A stretch of DNA of 64,000 nucleotides from Pantanalinema sp. GBBB05. Its GTDB lineage: Bacteria; Cyanobacteriota; Cyanobacteriia; Leptolyngbyales; Leptolyngbyaceae. Below the pieces are notes generated by a model. The model was given only the letters and a program-made list of their open reading frames with translations, had not been told where the DNA came from and searched no databases. The position numbers and the translations under genes are program-made. The stretch's first letter is position 1. Every line of letters begins with the position of its first letter. This document shows, in pieces, positions 26,210-36,400 of this stretch. Where the stretch lies: NCBI GenBank assembly GCA_016743235.1, contig VRZD01000021.1, positions 1 to 64,000 on the forward strand, in the 5' to 3' direction.

Positions 26210-27445
26210 TCAGCGAGTGATGCGCAAGATCTTATCCTGCTCAGAGGGACAACTCCCTCGACCATCACAATTACTTGTAGTGACATAGAGTTCACCATCG
26301 GGTCCCATAATCGCTTCGCGCAACCGACCATATTGACCTTGCAAATAGACTTCATGGCTCTGAACTTGCTGCGGTGATTGGGGATCGAAACGAATTCGTT
26401 GTAAATGTTCTGCCCGGAGCGCTGCGACAATCAAGCTCCCTTGCCATTCGGGAATGGCTTTTCCCGTATAGATTGCGGCTCCTCCAGGTGGAAGGGCTTG
26501 CCGCCAGACGATCGACGGCGTCACTAACCCAGATTGCGATTCACACCGATAGGTTGTTGGCCAACCTAGATTATCTCCGGCTCTTGCCAAGCTGACCTTA
26601 TCATGTCCCGATCGCCCTAATTCCCCACTGGGTCCATGATCGCTGACGCGTAGGGTAGATGCATTCAGCCAATCAAAGCCTTGGGTATTGCGGATACCGC
26701 TGATATAAACCGGATTGCCAGGGAAGGGGTTATCTGGAGGAACTTGACCCTCCGGAGTCAATCGCAGGATTTTTCCTGCCAGGCTTTTGACATCCTGAGA
26801 ACTATCCGGGTTACGGGCATCGCCTGTGCCAATGTACAACATACCATCGGGACCAAACCGAATTCGCCCCCCATTATGAAACTGGGCAACTGGAATATTA
26901 TCAATAATCACCCGATCGCGAGTGGCACTAAGCCGATCAGACGACAATTGCCACCGTTCCACCCGATTGACCGGAGTGCCAGCTTGGTCGGCAGTGAAGT
27001 AAACATAAAACCAGCGGTTACTGGCAATGTCAGGATGGGCAGCGATGCCCAGCAAGCCTCCCTCCCCTCGATCGCTCACCTTGATCGTCGCGATCGGTTG
27101 CGGACGGAGTTGCTGATTCTGCACCAAGCGGACTCGTCCGGCTCGTTCAGTCACCAACATATCCCCGTTGGGCAAAAACGCAATGCCCCAGGGCACTTCT
27201 AACCCAGTGACGACAGTTTCAGCCCGGACATCCACCTGTCCAGTTGCTCCAAACCCATTCTCTACCAAAGTGCAGCTAGGAGCGGCGGCTGAAGCGGAGA
27301 CAGTGGCAGGTTGATTGGACTCTATTCCAGCATTTTCTTGCTGAGCCTGGGTCAAAGCCGCTGGTTCTTGAGGTGAGGGATGACAAGCGGCTAATCCCAA
27401 CAGGGCGCTGACTAGTCCACCTGCCATCATCTGGTTTAGTTGCAT
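26210..27445 (-). CDS. PQQ-dependent sugar dehydrogenase-like lipoprotein (glucose/sorbosone DH family)
   Basis: About 411 residues. The N terminus is a lipoprotein signal with lipobox LAAC, so the protein is anchored in a membrane facing the periplasm. The rest is a six-bladed propeller of the soluble glucose/sorbosone dehydrogenase family: LEVPWGIAFLPNGDMLVTER, then NGGRIRFGPDGMLYIGTGD, then ISGIRNTQGFDW. Members oxidise sugars or other alcohols with PQQ or a related cofactor. I chose ATG 27445 because GAGGTG precedes it at correct spacing; an in-frame GTG lies at 27463. It is first in an apparent two-gene operon with the MFS permease. Confidence 0.88.
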   Translation of the reverse strand: MQLNQMMAGGLVSALLGLAACHPSPQEPAALTQAQQENAGIESNQPATVSASAAAPSCTLVENGFGATGQVDVRAETVVTGLEVPWGIAFLPNGDMLVTERAGRVRLVQNQQLRPQPIATIKVSDRGEGGLLGIAAHPDIASNRWFYVYFTADQAGTPVNRVERWQLSSDRLSATRDRVIIDNIPVAQFHNGGRIRFGPDGMLYIGTGDARNPDSSQDVKSLAGKILRLTPEGQVPPDNPFPGNPVYISGIRNTQGFDWLNASTLRVSDHGPSGELGRSGHDKVSLARAGDNLGWPTTYRCESQSGLVTPSIVWRQALPPGGAAIYTGKAIPEWQGSLIVAALRAEHLQRIRFDPQSPQQVQSHEVYLQGQYGRLREAIMGPDGELYVTTSNCDGRGSCPSEQDKILRITR

Positions 27446-27503
27446 AATCACCTCAGCTGCCACAGTTTAACTCGTCGTTTGTCAATCGCGAACGACTGAT
27501 TCA

Positions 27504-27540
27504 TCCTAGCGAGTGTTATCTAGGAATATTTCTGTCCTAG
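27504..27540. promoter_or_regulatory. TCCTAG/CTAGGA repeat upstream of the sugar dehydrogenase
   Basis: TCCTAG (27504-27509) and CTAGGA (27520-27525) form a dyad with 10-nt spacing, and a third copy, TCCTAG, lies at 27535-27540. They sit 60-95 nt upstream of the dehydrogenase ATG, where an operator would be expected. Confidence 0.3.
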
Positions 27541-27617
27541 GGATGAAGGCGAGAATAAAAATTGATGCTGGTCGCTGAATGCCGTCGATCGCAGCTGAGG
27601 AAACTATGCCTGATCAG

Positions 27618-29330
27618 TTAATAGCAAGGAGTGGATAGCCATTGTGCTAACGCCTTAGAAACATCCTGAAACACACTATTCCAGTCATCGATCGCCGGTT
27701 GGTGAAATAACCGCATAGATGGATACCAGGGAGAATCCTGCCGCTTCAGTTGCCAGCGCCAGTCTGGCACAAATGGTAGTAATGTCCATACAGGTTTGTG
27801 CAGTGCTCCAGCTAAATGAGCAACCGCTGTGTCTATGGTGATGACCAGATCCAACGCGGCGATCGCGGCAGCTGTGGCGGCAAAATCAGTCAGATAGTCA
27901 CTAAGATCCACGATCGTTGTTGCATAACCGAGTTGATGCAGGGTTTCACCGAGTTCACCCACTTGTAAGCTATATAGCTGTATTCCTGGTTGGGTGAGAG
28001 TAGGAATTAATTGCGGTAAAGGCACACAGCGCCGCTGGTAAGCTTGCCGACGGGCATCCCATTCGCTAGCCGCAGCAGCTAACCAGGGGCGAGGAGTTCC
28101 ACTTGCCCAAACGATCCCCACTCGGCGATCGCAACAGGGTTGTCGCAATGGTTCCGGACAGGTAACCGATGCAGGAACAGTGAGATAAGGCGTTTGACTG
28201 GGAATTCCGCCTACTACATCCCACAGTAGATATGGCAAACTCATCAAGTAGCAATGGTAATCTGGTTGATCCTGAGTCGGATTGTAGCTACCCCGAGGAA
28301 CCACTCGATTAACACCCGGAATTTGGGCAAACAGCGTCATTAAGCTGCGATCGCAACAGAGTGTGATTTTCCCGGCTAATTTAGCCAGCATCGGTAAATA
28401 CCGGACAAATTGGATTTGATCGCCTAAGCCACCTTCACCATAGACAAGCACATGTTTCCCAGAAAGTGGCTCTTGTCCGTTCCAGCGGGGACTACCCCAC
28501 CACTCCGGAATCGGTGGCTTGATGCTCATGCGATGTTCAAACCGCTGGAACCCTGCTTGTAATTGCCCATCTAATAAAAGAGCGATGGCATAATTGAACT
28601 GGGCTTGTGGATCATCTGGTTGATGCTTGCACCCGATCGCCCAGTGAGCAATGGCTGGAGTGAGTAAGCCTCGCTGCCCATAAGTAGACGCTAACCGAAA
28701 ATGGGCAGCGGCGTGGTCAGGATTCAATTCCACAACTCGCTGATAATGCTGTCCAGCTTCTGCCAAACAATCAAGGGCGGCTAACGCATTCGCTAAATTG
28801 AAGTGGGCACCCTGGCTATCAGGTTCATGGTGTAAACAGTGACGAAATGCAGCGGCAGCCGCCCGCCAACGCCGTTGATGCAAGAGAGCACGTCCCATAT
28901 TTTCGTAAGCGCCAATGTCGGAGGGTGCCAGGGCAATGCAGTGTTCGTAATAGTTAATGGCTTGTTCCCAATCTTCCTGGCTAGCGTAAGCATTACCCAA
29001 GTTAAAGTACAGGCTCGGTTGGGTTGGGTTGAGGGTAACAGCGATTTCTAGGGTTTCGATCGCTGCCCTCGCCATCCCCAAAGCTAAATAAACCGCTCCC
29101 AACCGACTATGGGCTTCAAACTGCTGCGGTTGTAGGGTGATAATCTGCTGGTAGCAGGCAATAACTTTTGCCCAGTTAGCCTGTTCTTGAAACACCAGCG
29201 CTAACAGATAATGAGCCGAAATTTCCTGGGGATACTCTGCTAGTATCTGCTGACATAGGGTTGCCGTGCGATCGAACTCGCGATTCTGATAGCTGGCTAC
29301 TGCCAGTTGCATCTGCTGGGCAATGTTCAT
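27618..29330 (-). CDS. TPR-repeat protein with GT9/GT41-like glycosyltransferase C terminus
   Basis: 570 residues. About seven or eight 34-residue TPR units fill residues 1-265 (for example PSLYFNLGNAYASQEDWEQAI). The C-terminal 290 residues resemble the GT-B heptosyltransferase/O-GlcNAc-transferase-like domain, with VYGEGGLGDQIQFVRYLPML at the start and a sugar-nucleotide site LDLVITIDTAVAHLAGAL. Such proteins are common in cyanobacteria and probably glycosylate proteins or surface polymers; donor and acceptor are unknown. It starts 5 nt after the stop of the 5'-nucleotidase gene and is probably cotranscribed with it. Confidence 0.87.
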   Translation of the reverse strand: MNIAQQMQLAVASYQNREFDRTATLCQQILAEYPQEISAHYLLALVFQEQANWAKVIACYQQIITLQPQQFEAHSRLGAVYLALGMARAAIETLEIAVTLNPTQPSLYFNLGNAYASQEDWEQAINYYEHCIALAPSDIGAYENMGRALLHQRRWRAAAAAFRHCLHHEPDSQGAHFNLANALAALDCLAEAGQHYQRVVELNPDHAAAHFRLASTYGQRGLLTPAIAHWAIGCKHQPDDPQAQFNYAIALLLDGQLQAGFQRFEHRMSIKPPIPEWWGSPRWNGQEPLSGKHVLVYGEGGLGDQIQFVRYLPMLAKLAGKITLCCDRSLMTLFAQIPGVNRVVPRGSYNPTQDQPDYHCYLMSLPYLLWDVVGGIPSQTPYLTVPASVTCPEPLRQPCCDRRVGIVWASGTPRPWLAAAASEWDARRQAYQRRCVPLPQLIPTLTQPGIQLYSLQVGELGETLHQLGYATTIVDLSDYLTDFAATAAAIAALDLVITIDTAVAHLAGALHKPVWTLLPFVPDWRWQLKRQDSPWYPSMRLFHQPAIDDWNSVFQDVSKALAQWLSTPCY

Positions 29331-29335
29331 TGGGG

Positions 29336-30868
29336 CTAGTTGGGTAATCGTTGAGTTTGCAGATAGCGAATTACGATAAACCGGATGTCATCCTGGGTGG
29401 CGATTAATTGCACTCCAGGAGCCTGAAGGTTGAGAAAACTCAACCCTTGCTCGCGTCCACTCATGAGGAAATCGGTAGTCGCGACCCGGTAGCGGCGTTG
29501 GGGTTGCAGGGGTTGACCCTGAATCAACCAATTGCCTGATTGATCCTGGCTGACATTCGCCGTCTGTAAATAGCCACCATTGCCGCGATTTGCCTGTCCT
29601 TGATGCAATACTTGTTGCAGGAGGGTTCCAGGGAGTTCAACTGTCAGCACCTGTCCCCCAAACGGTAAAATCCGGATAATGTCGTATTGGGTAATGGCTC
29701 CTGGCGGGAGGAGATCGTCGATCCGAATGGCGCCACTATTGAAGATGGCGAGTTCTGCCCCCTCTACCTGAGTCAGCATGGCTTGGGCAATGAGTCGGGT
29801 GAGATTGGTGGATTGATTCCGAACGCTGGCTTCTAGCCCATCCAACGTTGTCTTGATAGTCGTGACGACCGCATCCGGTTGAAACCCGCGATCACGAAAG
29901 GCTTGGAAGCCTTTGTTAACCCAACTTTGGACGAGTTTTGCCGTTGCCGGATCGTCCGGGATCGCCGCCGTGATTGGTTGCAAGCGTGAGTGAATCTGCA
30001 AACATTGGGTCTCTGTGTCGTAGTCCAACTGATGAATATAGACAGAGCGGGCGTTAGCGTCAGCTTTCAGAATGGGAGTGCCCCGTTGGGGACAACTAGC
30101 CGTAGGCGGTAGGACGAAACGCCATTGCTGGATATTTTCATGTTCATGACCACCCAGAATTAAGGCAAGCTCCGGGACAGCGGCAGCCAGTTGCTGGTCT
30201 GCCGCTAAGCTTAAATGGGTAATTGCAATAATAAAGTCAGTTTGAGGTCGTAAGACTTTGACTTGTTCCTGTGCAGCGGTAATAAAGTTCTGATAGCGGA
30301 CATAGTCTACGGGATTACTATCAATGGTTAACCCAATGACGCCAATCCGCACCGCTTTCCCCGTGGTTGTAGGAATCGTCAGAATTCGCGATCGCTCCAC
30401 ATTCGGCAAAGGTTGTCCTGTAGCATCACTCACATTGCTGGAAATCCAACGAAATTTAGATTCCTGCAAGCGGCGCAAAAATTGAGGCTGTTTCAGATCA
30501 AACTCATGGTTGCCAAAGGTTGCCAGATCAAACCCGATCGCATTCATGACGGCAACCATTTGTTGTCCTGCCAATCGTTCTCCGTTCACCTCCGCCGTTC
30601 CGAGCGCCGAAGGGCTGAAAGCATCTCCAGCTAAAATTGTATAGGTATGGGGATTTTCAGCTAGTAACCGTTGCCGTACCGTTGCCACCCGTGCCAATCC
30701 GCCCCGTGTACCGCCTTCTACTGCCGTAATTTCATAAATATCATTCAGTTGCAGCAGAGTTAGGCGCACCGTTTCTGCCCAACTAGGACGAACCCAGCCT
30801 GGCAGGCATGTCCAGCTCGCTAGCCCGATCGCGATTGAAATACTCCACTGCTGCCAACGATGCATCAC
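29336..30868 (-). CDS. Periplasmic 5'-nucleotidase / bifunctional metallophosphatase
   Basis: 510 residues with an N-terminal signal peptide (cut near SWAETVR). The metallophosphoesterase domain shows LNDIYEI, LAGDAFSPS, GNHEFDL, ITHLS and LGGHEHEN, which are the dimetal ligands of the UshA/CpdB family. The C-terminal nucleotide-specificity domain follows (IFNSGAIRIDD, ILPFGGQVLTVELPG). The first motif has Tyr where UshA has the second ligand His (DIYE against DIHG), a variant I recall in other bacterial homologues. It probably releases phosphate and nucleosides from extracellular nucleotides. The BMP-type nucleoside-binding protein next upstream on the strand may take up related compounds. 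Confidence 0.9.
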   Translation of the reverse strand: MMHRWQQWSISIAIGLASWTCLPGWVRPSWAETVRLTLLQLNDIYEITAVEGGTRGGLARVATVRQRLLAENPHTYTILAGDAFSPSALGTAEVNGERLAGQQMVAVMNAIGFDLATFGNHEFDLKQPQFLRRLQESKFRWISSNVSDATGQPLPNVERSRILTIPTTTGKAVRIGVIGLTIDSNPVDYVRYQNFITAAQEQVKVLRPQTDFIIAITHLSLAADQQLAAAVPELALILGGHEHENIQQWRFVLPPTASCPQRGTPILKADANARSVYIHQLDYDTETQCLQIHSRLQPITAAIPDDPATAKLVQSWVNKGFQAFRDRGFQPDAVVTTIKTTLDGLEASVRNQSTNLTRLIAQAMLTQVEGAELAIFNSGAIRIDDLLPPGAITQYDIIRILPFGGQVLTVELPGTLLQQVLHQGQANRGNGGYLQTANVSQDQSGNWLIQGQPLQPQRRYRVATTDFLMSGREQGLSFLNLQAPGVQLIATQDDIRFIVIRYLQTQRLPN

Positions 30869-31026
30869 TACGCTCCCAGAGAATCACAGGTTTACTCCCT
30901 GCTTAATTTTCTCTCAAGCTGGTGTTAGCTGAACGTTGGATTCAGCGATCGGTCGCGATCGTTAGGTTAATTTTGTGGTTAAGCTCAACCCAGGGTAGAT
31001 CCAGAATGCTGACGAAGCCGTCATCA

Positions 31027-32208
31027 CTACGCTGTCTTGCCAATTACCCCATCCACTAGCCAGTTCATCGACTCCAGCTCGATCGCGGTTGCGGCATAAC
31101 CTTTGTCGGTCGGAACCACAACTTTTCCGGTATTGTCTTTCAATCCACCTTTATAGATGACTAGCGAACCCTCTTGCAGTTTGGTGCGGGCAGTGTCCGC
31201 ATCTTGTTTTGCTGCCGCAGATACGGCGGGTCCGTAATCCGAAATTTTGACAAATTCCTCTTTATAGCCGCCGCGCAATAAATGGGGAATGCCACCATTC
31301 ATCAAGGTTTTACCGGATTGCAGCAGCTTGGCATAGTTGGCGTAAACTTTTGTCCAGTCCCATTCTGCTCCCGTCAAATACCCTTTGGGAGCTAGCGTTG
31401 CTTGACTCGCATGATAGCCCACTGTAAACACGCCTCGTCGTTCTGCGGTTTCTATGACAACCTTGGGGCTATCAACGTGACAGGTAATTACATCAATGCC
31501 TTGATCGGCTAGACTATTGGTTGCCTCCGCTTCTTTGGTGGGAACTGACCAATCTCCAGTAAAAATAACCTGAGTTGTAATCGCGGGATTGACGCTACGA
31601 GCACCTAACGTAAAGCTGTTAATATTGCGAAGTACCTGCGCGATCGGTTTTGCGGCAACAAAGCCTAACCTGCCGGATTTACTCATATGTCCGGCAACTA
31701 CACCGGCAACATACTGCGCCTCATCAATATAGCCAAAGTAACTACCAACGTTATTAGGATGCTTGCCACTTTCATATAGTCCACCGCAGTGGAAGAACTG
31801 TACATCTGGATAGTCTTTGGCTAGCTTGAGAATATGGGGATTAAAGTAACCAAATGAAGTGGGAAACAAGACAGTAGCTTTGTCTTGCTCAATCATATTT
31901 CGCATCACTTCTTGGACTTCAGTGGTTTCCGGCACACTCGCTTGCTCAATGGTTTTAACTCCGGTTGCTTTAAGTCCTTCCTTGCCTAAAAAGTGAGCCT
32001 GATTGTAGCCGAAATCATCTTTAGGTCCTACATAAATAAAGCCCATGACCAACTCATTGGCTGCCGAAGTGGCTCCTGTAGAGTTATCTGGAGCCGGAGT
32101 CGATGTACAGCCTGTGCCAAACTTGGCGGTTACTCCAAACGCGCTAGTTGCCAACAGCCCTCGAATGACATAACGTCGAGAAACTCGGGGTGCACTGTAA
32201 TTATTCAA
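31027..32208 (-). CDS. BMP family ABC transporter substrate-binding lipoprotein, Tat-type signal
   Basis: 393 residues. The N terminus has a twin-arginine motif (SRRYVIRGLLATSAFG) and a Cys after GTG that could be lipidated. The body is a basic-membrane-protein/PnrA-type periplasmic binding fold: LVMGFIYVGPKDDFGYNQAH, then VLFPTSFGYFNPHILKLAKDYP. Family members bind nucleosides or other nitrogenous compounds. No permease or ATPase gene is adjacent. The start is TTG 32208, with GAGG 7 nt upstream. It follows the biuret-hydrolase-like gene with 73 nt between them on the same strand, which suggests capture of a nitrogen source the hydrolase can use. Confidence 0.85.
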   Translation of the reverse strand: MNNYSAPRVSRRYVIRGLLATSAFGVTAKFGTGCTSTPAPDNSTGATSAANELVMGFIYVGPKDDFGYNQAHFLGKEGLKATGVKTIEQASVPETTEVQEVMRNMIEQDKATVLFPTSFGYFNPHILKLAKDYPDVQFFHCGGLYESGKHPNNVGSYFGYIDEAQYVAGVVAGHMSKSGRLGFVAAKPIAQVLRNINSFTLGARSVNPAITTQVIFTGDWSVPTKEAEATNSLADQGIDVITCHVDSPKVVIETAERRGVFTVGYHASQATLAPKGYLTGAEWDWTKVYANYAKLLQSGKTLMNGGIPHLLRGGYKEEFVKISDYGPAVSAAAKQDADTARTKLQEGSLVIYKGGLKDNTGKVVVPTDKGYAATAIELESMNWLVDGVIGKTA

Positions 32209-32281
32209 AATATTGCCTCACTACCTGACTAAATGTGATTGAAAAGCGTTCTTGCTGATCAGGTTGTATTAATTAACACAA

Positions 32282-32965
32282 TCACGACTTTAAGGCTTGA
32301 ATTAGGGCGATCGAATCCGTGACAGCTCCAAAGACACCGCCTTGCATTTTCACCATACTGAGTGCTGCTAAATGATTACTGTAATCTGTTGCACCCGTAC
32401 AGTCAGATAGTAAAAGGCATTCGTACCCGCGATCGTTGGCATCACGCATCGTCGTGTGTACACAAACATCCGTTGTAATCCCTGCCAGGATCACATTTTG
32501 GATCCCTTTGCTATGAAGTACGAGATCTAGATCTGTAGCGTAGAACGATCCTTTACCAGGTTTATCGATGATCACTTCTCCGGGGAGCGGGGCAAGTTCA
32601 GGAATAATTTCCCAACCAGGTTCTCCCCGCACTAAAATGCGACCACACGGACCCGGATCGCCAATGCCTGCCCCAATTTGTTGGGAGCGCCACCGTTTAT
32701 TCGCAGGGAGATCGGCTAAATCTGGACGATGACCTTCGCGGGTATGAATGATGGTGTAGTTGAGCGATCGCATGACTGCCAACACCGACTGAATCGGCAC
32801 AATGGGGGCTTGCGTCAGCGATAAATCATACCCCATCTGATCAACATAGCCCCCCTGACCACAAAAGTCCGTTTGCATGTCGATCACAATCAGCGCTGTA
32901 TTGTCAGGGCGTAAATTGCCATTAAATGGATAGGGGTACGGGTCAGCATTAACATATCTCGGCAT
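32282..32965 (-). CDS. biuH: Isochorismatase-fold cysteine hydrolase, biuret hydrolase-like
   Basis: 227 residues of the cysteine hydrolase (isochorismatase-like) family. The triad is Asp29 (VIDMQTDFC), Lys135 (IDKPGKGSF) and Cys168 (ITTDVCVHTT). A constant offset of seven aligns these with Asp36/Lys142/Cys175 of rhizobial biuret hydrolase as I remember it, and long blocks agree with that enzyme (GHRPDLADLPANKRWRSQ, IGAGIGDPGPCGRIL). Biuret hydrolase releases ammonia and allophanate. The partner allophanate hydrolase is not in this window. A GTAN8TAC NtcA box lies ~160 nt upstream. A related ureido substrate is possible. Confidence 0.8.
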   Translation of the reverse strand: MPRYVNADPYPYPFNGNLRPDNTALIVIDMQTDFCGQGGYVDQMGYDLSLTQAPIVPIQSVLAVMRSLNYTIIHTREGHRPDLADLPANKRWRSQQIGAGIGDPGPCGRILVRGEPGWEIIPELAPLPGEVIIDKPGKGSFYATDLDLVLHSKGIQNVILAGITTDVCVHTTMRDANDRGYECLLLSDCTGATDYSNHLAALSMVKMQGGVFGAVTDSIALIQALKS

Positions 32966-33123
32966 GATGCTTGCAGCTCCTGCGATCGGGTTGGATACTT
33001 TTGCATCTCAGTGTGAGTGGGGAGAGGCAAGGAATCGGTCTAATCCACTCCATCCATTCATACCGCTATGCTCTGTATTCACTTCATGCTGACAGCTCTA
33101 TCACATCTGACCAAATTCGATTC

Positions 33124-33137
33124 GTAACTTGCGCTAC
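33124..33137. promoter_or_regulatory. NtcA-type box (GTAN8TAC) upstream of the biuret hydrolase-like gene
   Basis: GTAACTTGCGCTAC fits the NtcA consensus exactly. On the minus strand it is followed 23 nt later by TAGAGC, a poor -10, and then about 130 nt of leader to the hydrolase start. The position suits activation under nitrogen limitation. A six-base consensus occurs by chance about once per 4 kb, so functional context carries most of the weight. Confidence 0.45.
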
Positions 33138-33233
33138 AGCTTTGTTATATCGGTACGGATGTCAAGAGATTCCATAGTATGGCTAAGTAAGTTGGCATAT
33201 TGGTCATGAAAAAGTAACAAAGAACCAAAACTT

Positions 33234-33264
33234 AGCATCTACCCCTAGATAGATGCTCTTTTTT
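33234..33264 (+). terminator. Orphan Rho-independent terminator in the 32966-33441 spacer
   Basis: AGCATCTA pairs with TAGATGCT around an 8-nt loop and is followed by CTTTTTT on the plus strand. No plus-strand protein gene lies between the divergent hydrolase start (32965) and this site, so it may end a small noncoding RNA or attenuate transcription entering the kinase at 33442. TAGTAT at 33175-33180 is a possible -10 for such a transcript; no good -35 is seen. Confidence 0.6.
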
Positions 33265-33441
33265 CTACGATCGGATAGATTTAAAGGAGCCGCTCTACCT
33301 AAGTAAGCCATTATTTAAGTGAGCGGACTGAAAATTAGCCTGTAAGCTCCATGCGCTGGAATGTGATAGCCCCGATTCAGCGGTTCCTCAGCAGTAATCA
33401 GGACGATAAACACAGATTTAACTACAGCGCCTCTGGAGTTC

Positions 33442-36400
33442 ATGAGTAGATGGATTGTTCGCTTTGCGATCGGCTTTACTAGCTCGATCGGTATCTTGGT
33501 GCTTCTGGGTTGGCAGTGGGAGCATGCTTTACTCAAGCAAGGGCTACTGACTGCCACTAGCACGATCAAAGCCAATACAGCCGTATGTTTTGTTCTAGCA
33601 GGAATAACTTTGGGATTGTTGCAACTGTCACCAATGCTAAAGTTACCGCGATCAGCCTGGCGATGGCTACAACGGCTCAGCCATAGCTTGGCTTGGATCC
33701 TGCTATTCGTTGGTGCACTTACTTTAGGGGAGTATCTATTTGGCTGGAATGTAGGGATTGATCAACTACTCTGGTCCACGGGATCAGACTTAGCACAACC
33801 CTACCCTGATCGCATGGGGCAAGTGACTGCCATCAACTTCACCCTATTAGGAATCATCTTTCTCTGTCTACGACAGAAGCCCTCGCAACGAGATTGGATT
33901 GCCCAGATGTTAGCGATTCTGGCGCTCTTAATCTCCTTGTCATCCTTACTGGGCTATCTCTTTCATGCCGAAATTTTCTATAGAGGACTCATTCAAACAA
34001 CAGCCATTGCTCCCACCACAGCGGTCACCTTTATTGTAATTTTGCTCGGTGTGCTCTCTCTCTATCCCGATCGCGCGCTCATGCAAGTTGTGACTAGCTC
34101 ATTAGTGGGTGGCAGTATTGCCCGACAGTTGCTGCCTTGGGCGATCGGATTTCCACTGTTATTCAACTGGTTAGCATTTCAGGGAGAGCAATTGCACTGG
34201 TATAACACTGAGTTTGCTAACGTAAGTCGAACGGTGGTGACAATGGCGCTGCTGACCAGCGTTGTTTGGTGGATAGCCCGATCGTTGAATCAGAGGGAAC
34301 AACGCCGCCAGCGTACCGAAGCTGGATTATTGGAGTTAGATCAACAGTTTCAACGGGCGATCGTGAATGCGCCGATTCCGATTATGCTCCATGCCGAAAA
34401 TGGCGAAATCTTGCAGCTCAGCCATGCCTGGACTGAGATTACCGGATATACCCTAGCAGAGATTCCCACGATCGCTGCCTGGACAGAACGGGCATACGGA
34501 GAACAGCAAGCGATCATCCAAGCAAAAATTAACCAGCTCTATTCCTTGACTGAACGGATTGCGGAGCCGCGAATTGAACTCCGTACCTGTCAGGGAGAAG
34601 CCCGGATTTGGGACTTTTTTTCTGCCCCGATCGGTCGCTTGGCAAATGGTAGACGGGTGATTATGAGTGCGGCGATCGATGTGACCGATCGGCACCAAGC
34701 CGAACTGGCGGTACAACAACTGAATACTGACCTAGAACAACGAGTGGCTGAACGCACACTTGCTCTCATGGCAGCCAATGATCGCCTACGGCAAGAATTA
34801 GCAGAGCGCCAGCAGTTGGAACGAGAGCTGGCAGAAGGGGAACAGCGGTTGGATGATTTTTTTAATGCAGCTAGTACCGCGAAGATTGGGCTGTGTATTC
34901 ATGATCGCAACCTCCGCTATCTCAAAGTGAATCAAGCATTGGCAGATAGCAATGGCTACGCCCTGGAAGCCCATTTAGGCAGAACGGTCACCGAAGTGTT
35001 GCCAGAACTCAGCTCCACGATCGCACCGTTGTTGCAGCAAGTCTTAACCACAGGACAGCCGATCGCTGACCAGGAAGTGGTTGGGACAACAGCGGCTCAC
35101 CCCAACCAAACCTTGAACTGGCGTGTATCCTACTTTCCTATTTTTAATCATGCCAATCAAGTGATTGCTGTCGGCGTGATGGTGATTGATATCACCGATC
35201 GCAAACGAGTGGAGCAGTTAATCCAAGCCAGTGAAGCTCGCTATCGCGCCATTGTCGAAGATCAAACTGAACTGATTTGTCGCTATTTGCCGGATGGCAC
35301 CATTCTGTTCACGAATGGAGCATACTGCCGCTACTTTGGGTTAAACCCGGACACAATCATTGGAAAAAGTTATGCTCCGATCATTTTTGAGGCAGATCAG
35401 GAAACGGTCACTCAACTCGTACGCTCAATGAACGCTGAAAATCCCACTGTGAGGATTGAAAATCGTGTCGTTGTTGGTACAGAGGTGCGGTGGACGCAGT
35501 GGATCAATCGGATGTTGTTTGATGACCAGGGACAATTTATTGAATATCAATCGGTCGGACGCGATATTACGGAACTGAAGCAAGTGGAAGCGGCACTTCA
35601 GGAAAAGCAAGCACTCCTCAGTGGCATTATTAGTGGCAGTCAAGATATTATTGCTGCGGTCGATCAGGAGTTGCATTTAATTGCCTTCAACCAGGTCTAT
35701 CATGATGAATTCCTCAAAATTTTCGGCTATGACGTGCAACTGGGTACGAACTTGCTGGAAGCTTTAAGACACTTACCGCAAGAACAATCTAGAGTGATTG
35801 AACTATGGCAACAGGCACTGGCTGGGCAGGAATTTACCCTAACTGAGGAGTTTGGAGATACAGCCCGACAGCGCAATTACTATGAGATTAGCTATAGTGC
35901 CATTCGTGATGCTCAGGGGCAACAGATTGGAGCAACGGTGATTGCCCGAGACGTGAGCGATCGGCAACGCACTGAACAACTCTTACGGGAAAGCGAAGAA
36001 CGCTATCGCTCTGTTGTGGCAGCCATGGCAGAAGGGGTAGTGTTACAGCAGGCAACCGGTGAAATTACAGCCTGGAATCACAGCGCCGAACAAATTTTGG
36101 GCTTAACCGCAGAACAGTTATTAGGACAAACCTCGATCGATCTAGATCAACGCACCATTCGGGAAGATGGCTCTCCCTTTCCCGGTGATCTCCATCCATC
36201 CATGGTCACCCTGAGAACTGGGCAACCCCAGGCAGATGTCATCATGGGCATTCATAAGGCAGAAGGCATCACCTGGATTTCGATTAATTCCCAGCCGCTT
36301 TGTCATTCCGATCAGCCTCAACCCTACGCGGTCGTGGCATCCTTTACTGATATCACGGCCCACAAGCAAGCAGAGGAACGACTTCGGGAGAGTGAAGTTC

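Noticed and set aside
26149..26430. Minus-strand 93-codon frame bridging the MFS and dehydrogenase genes
   Set aside because: It overlaps the coding ends of both recognised genes in another frame; both neighbours account for the sequence.
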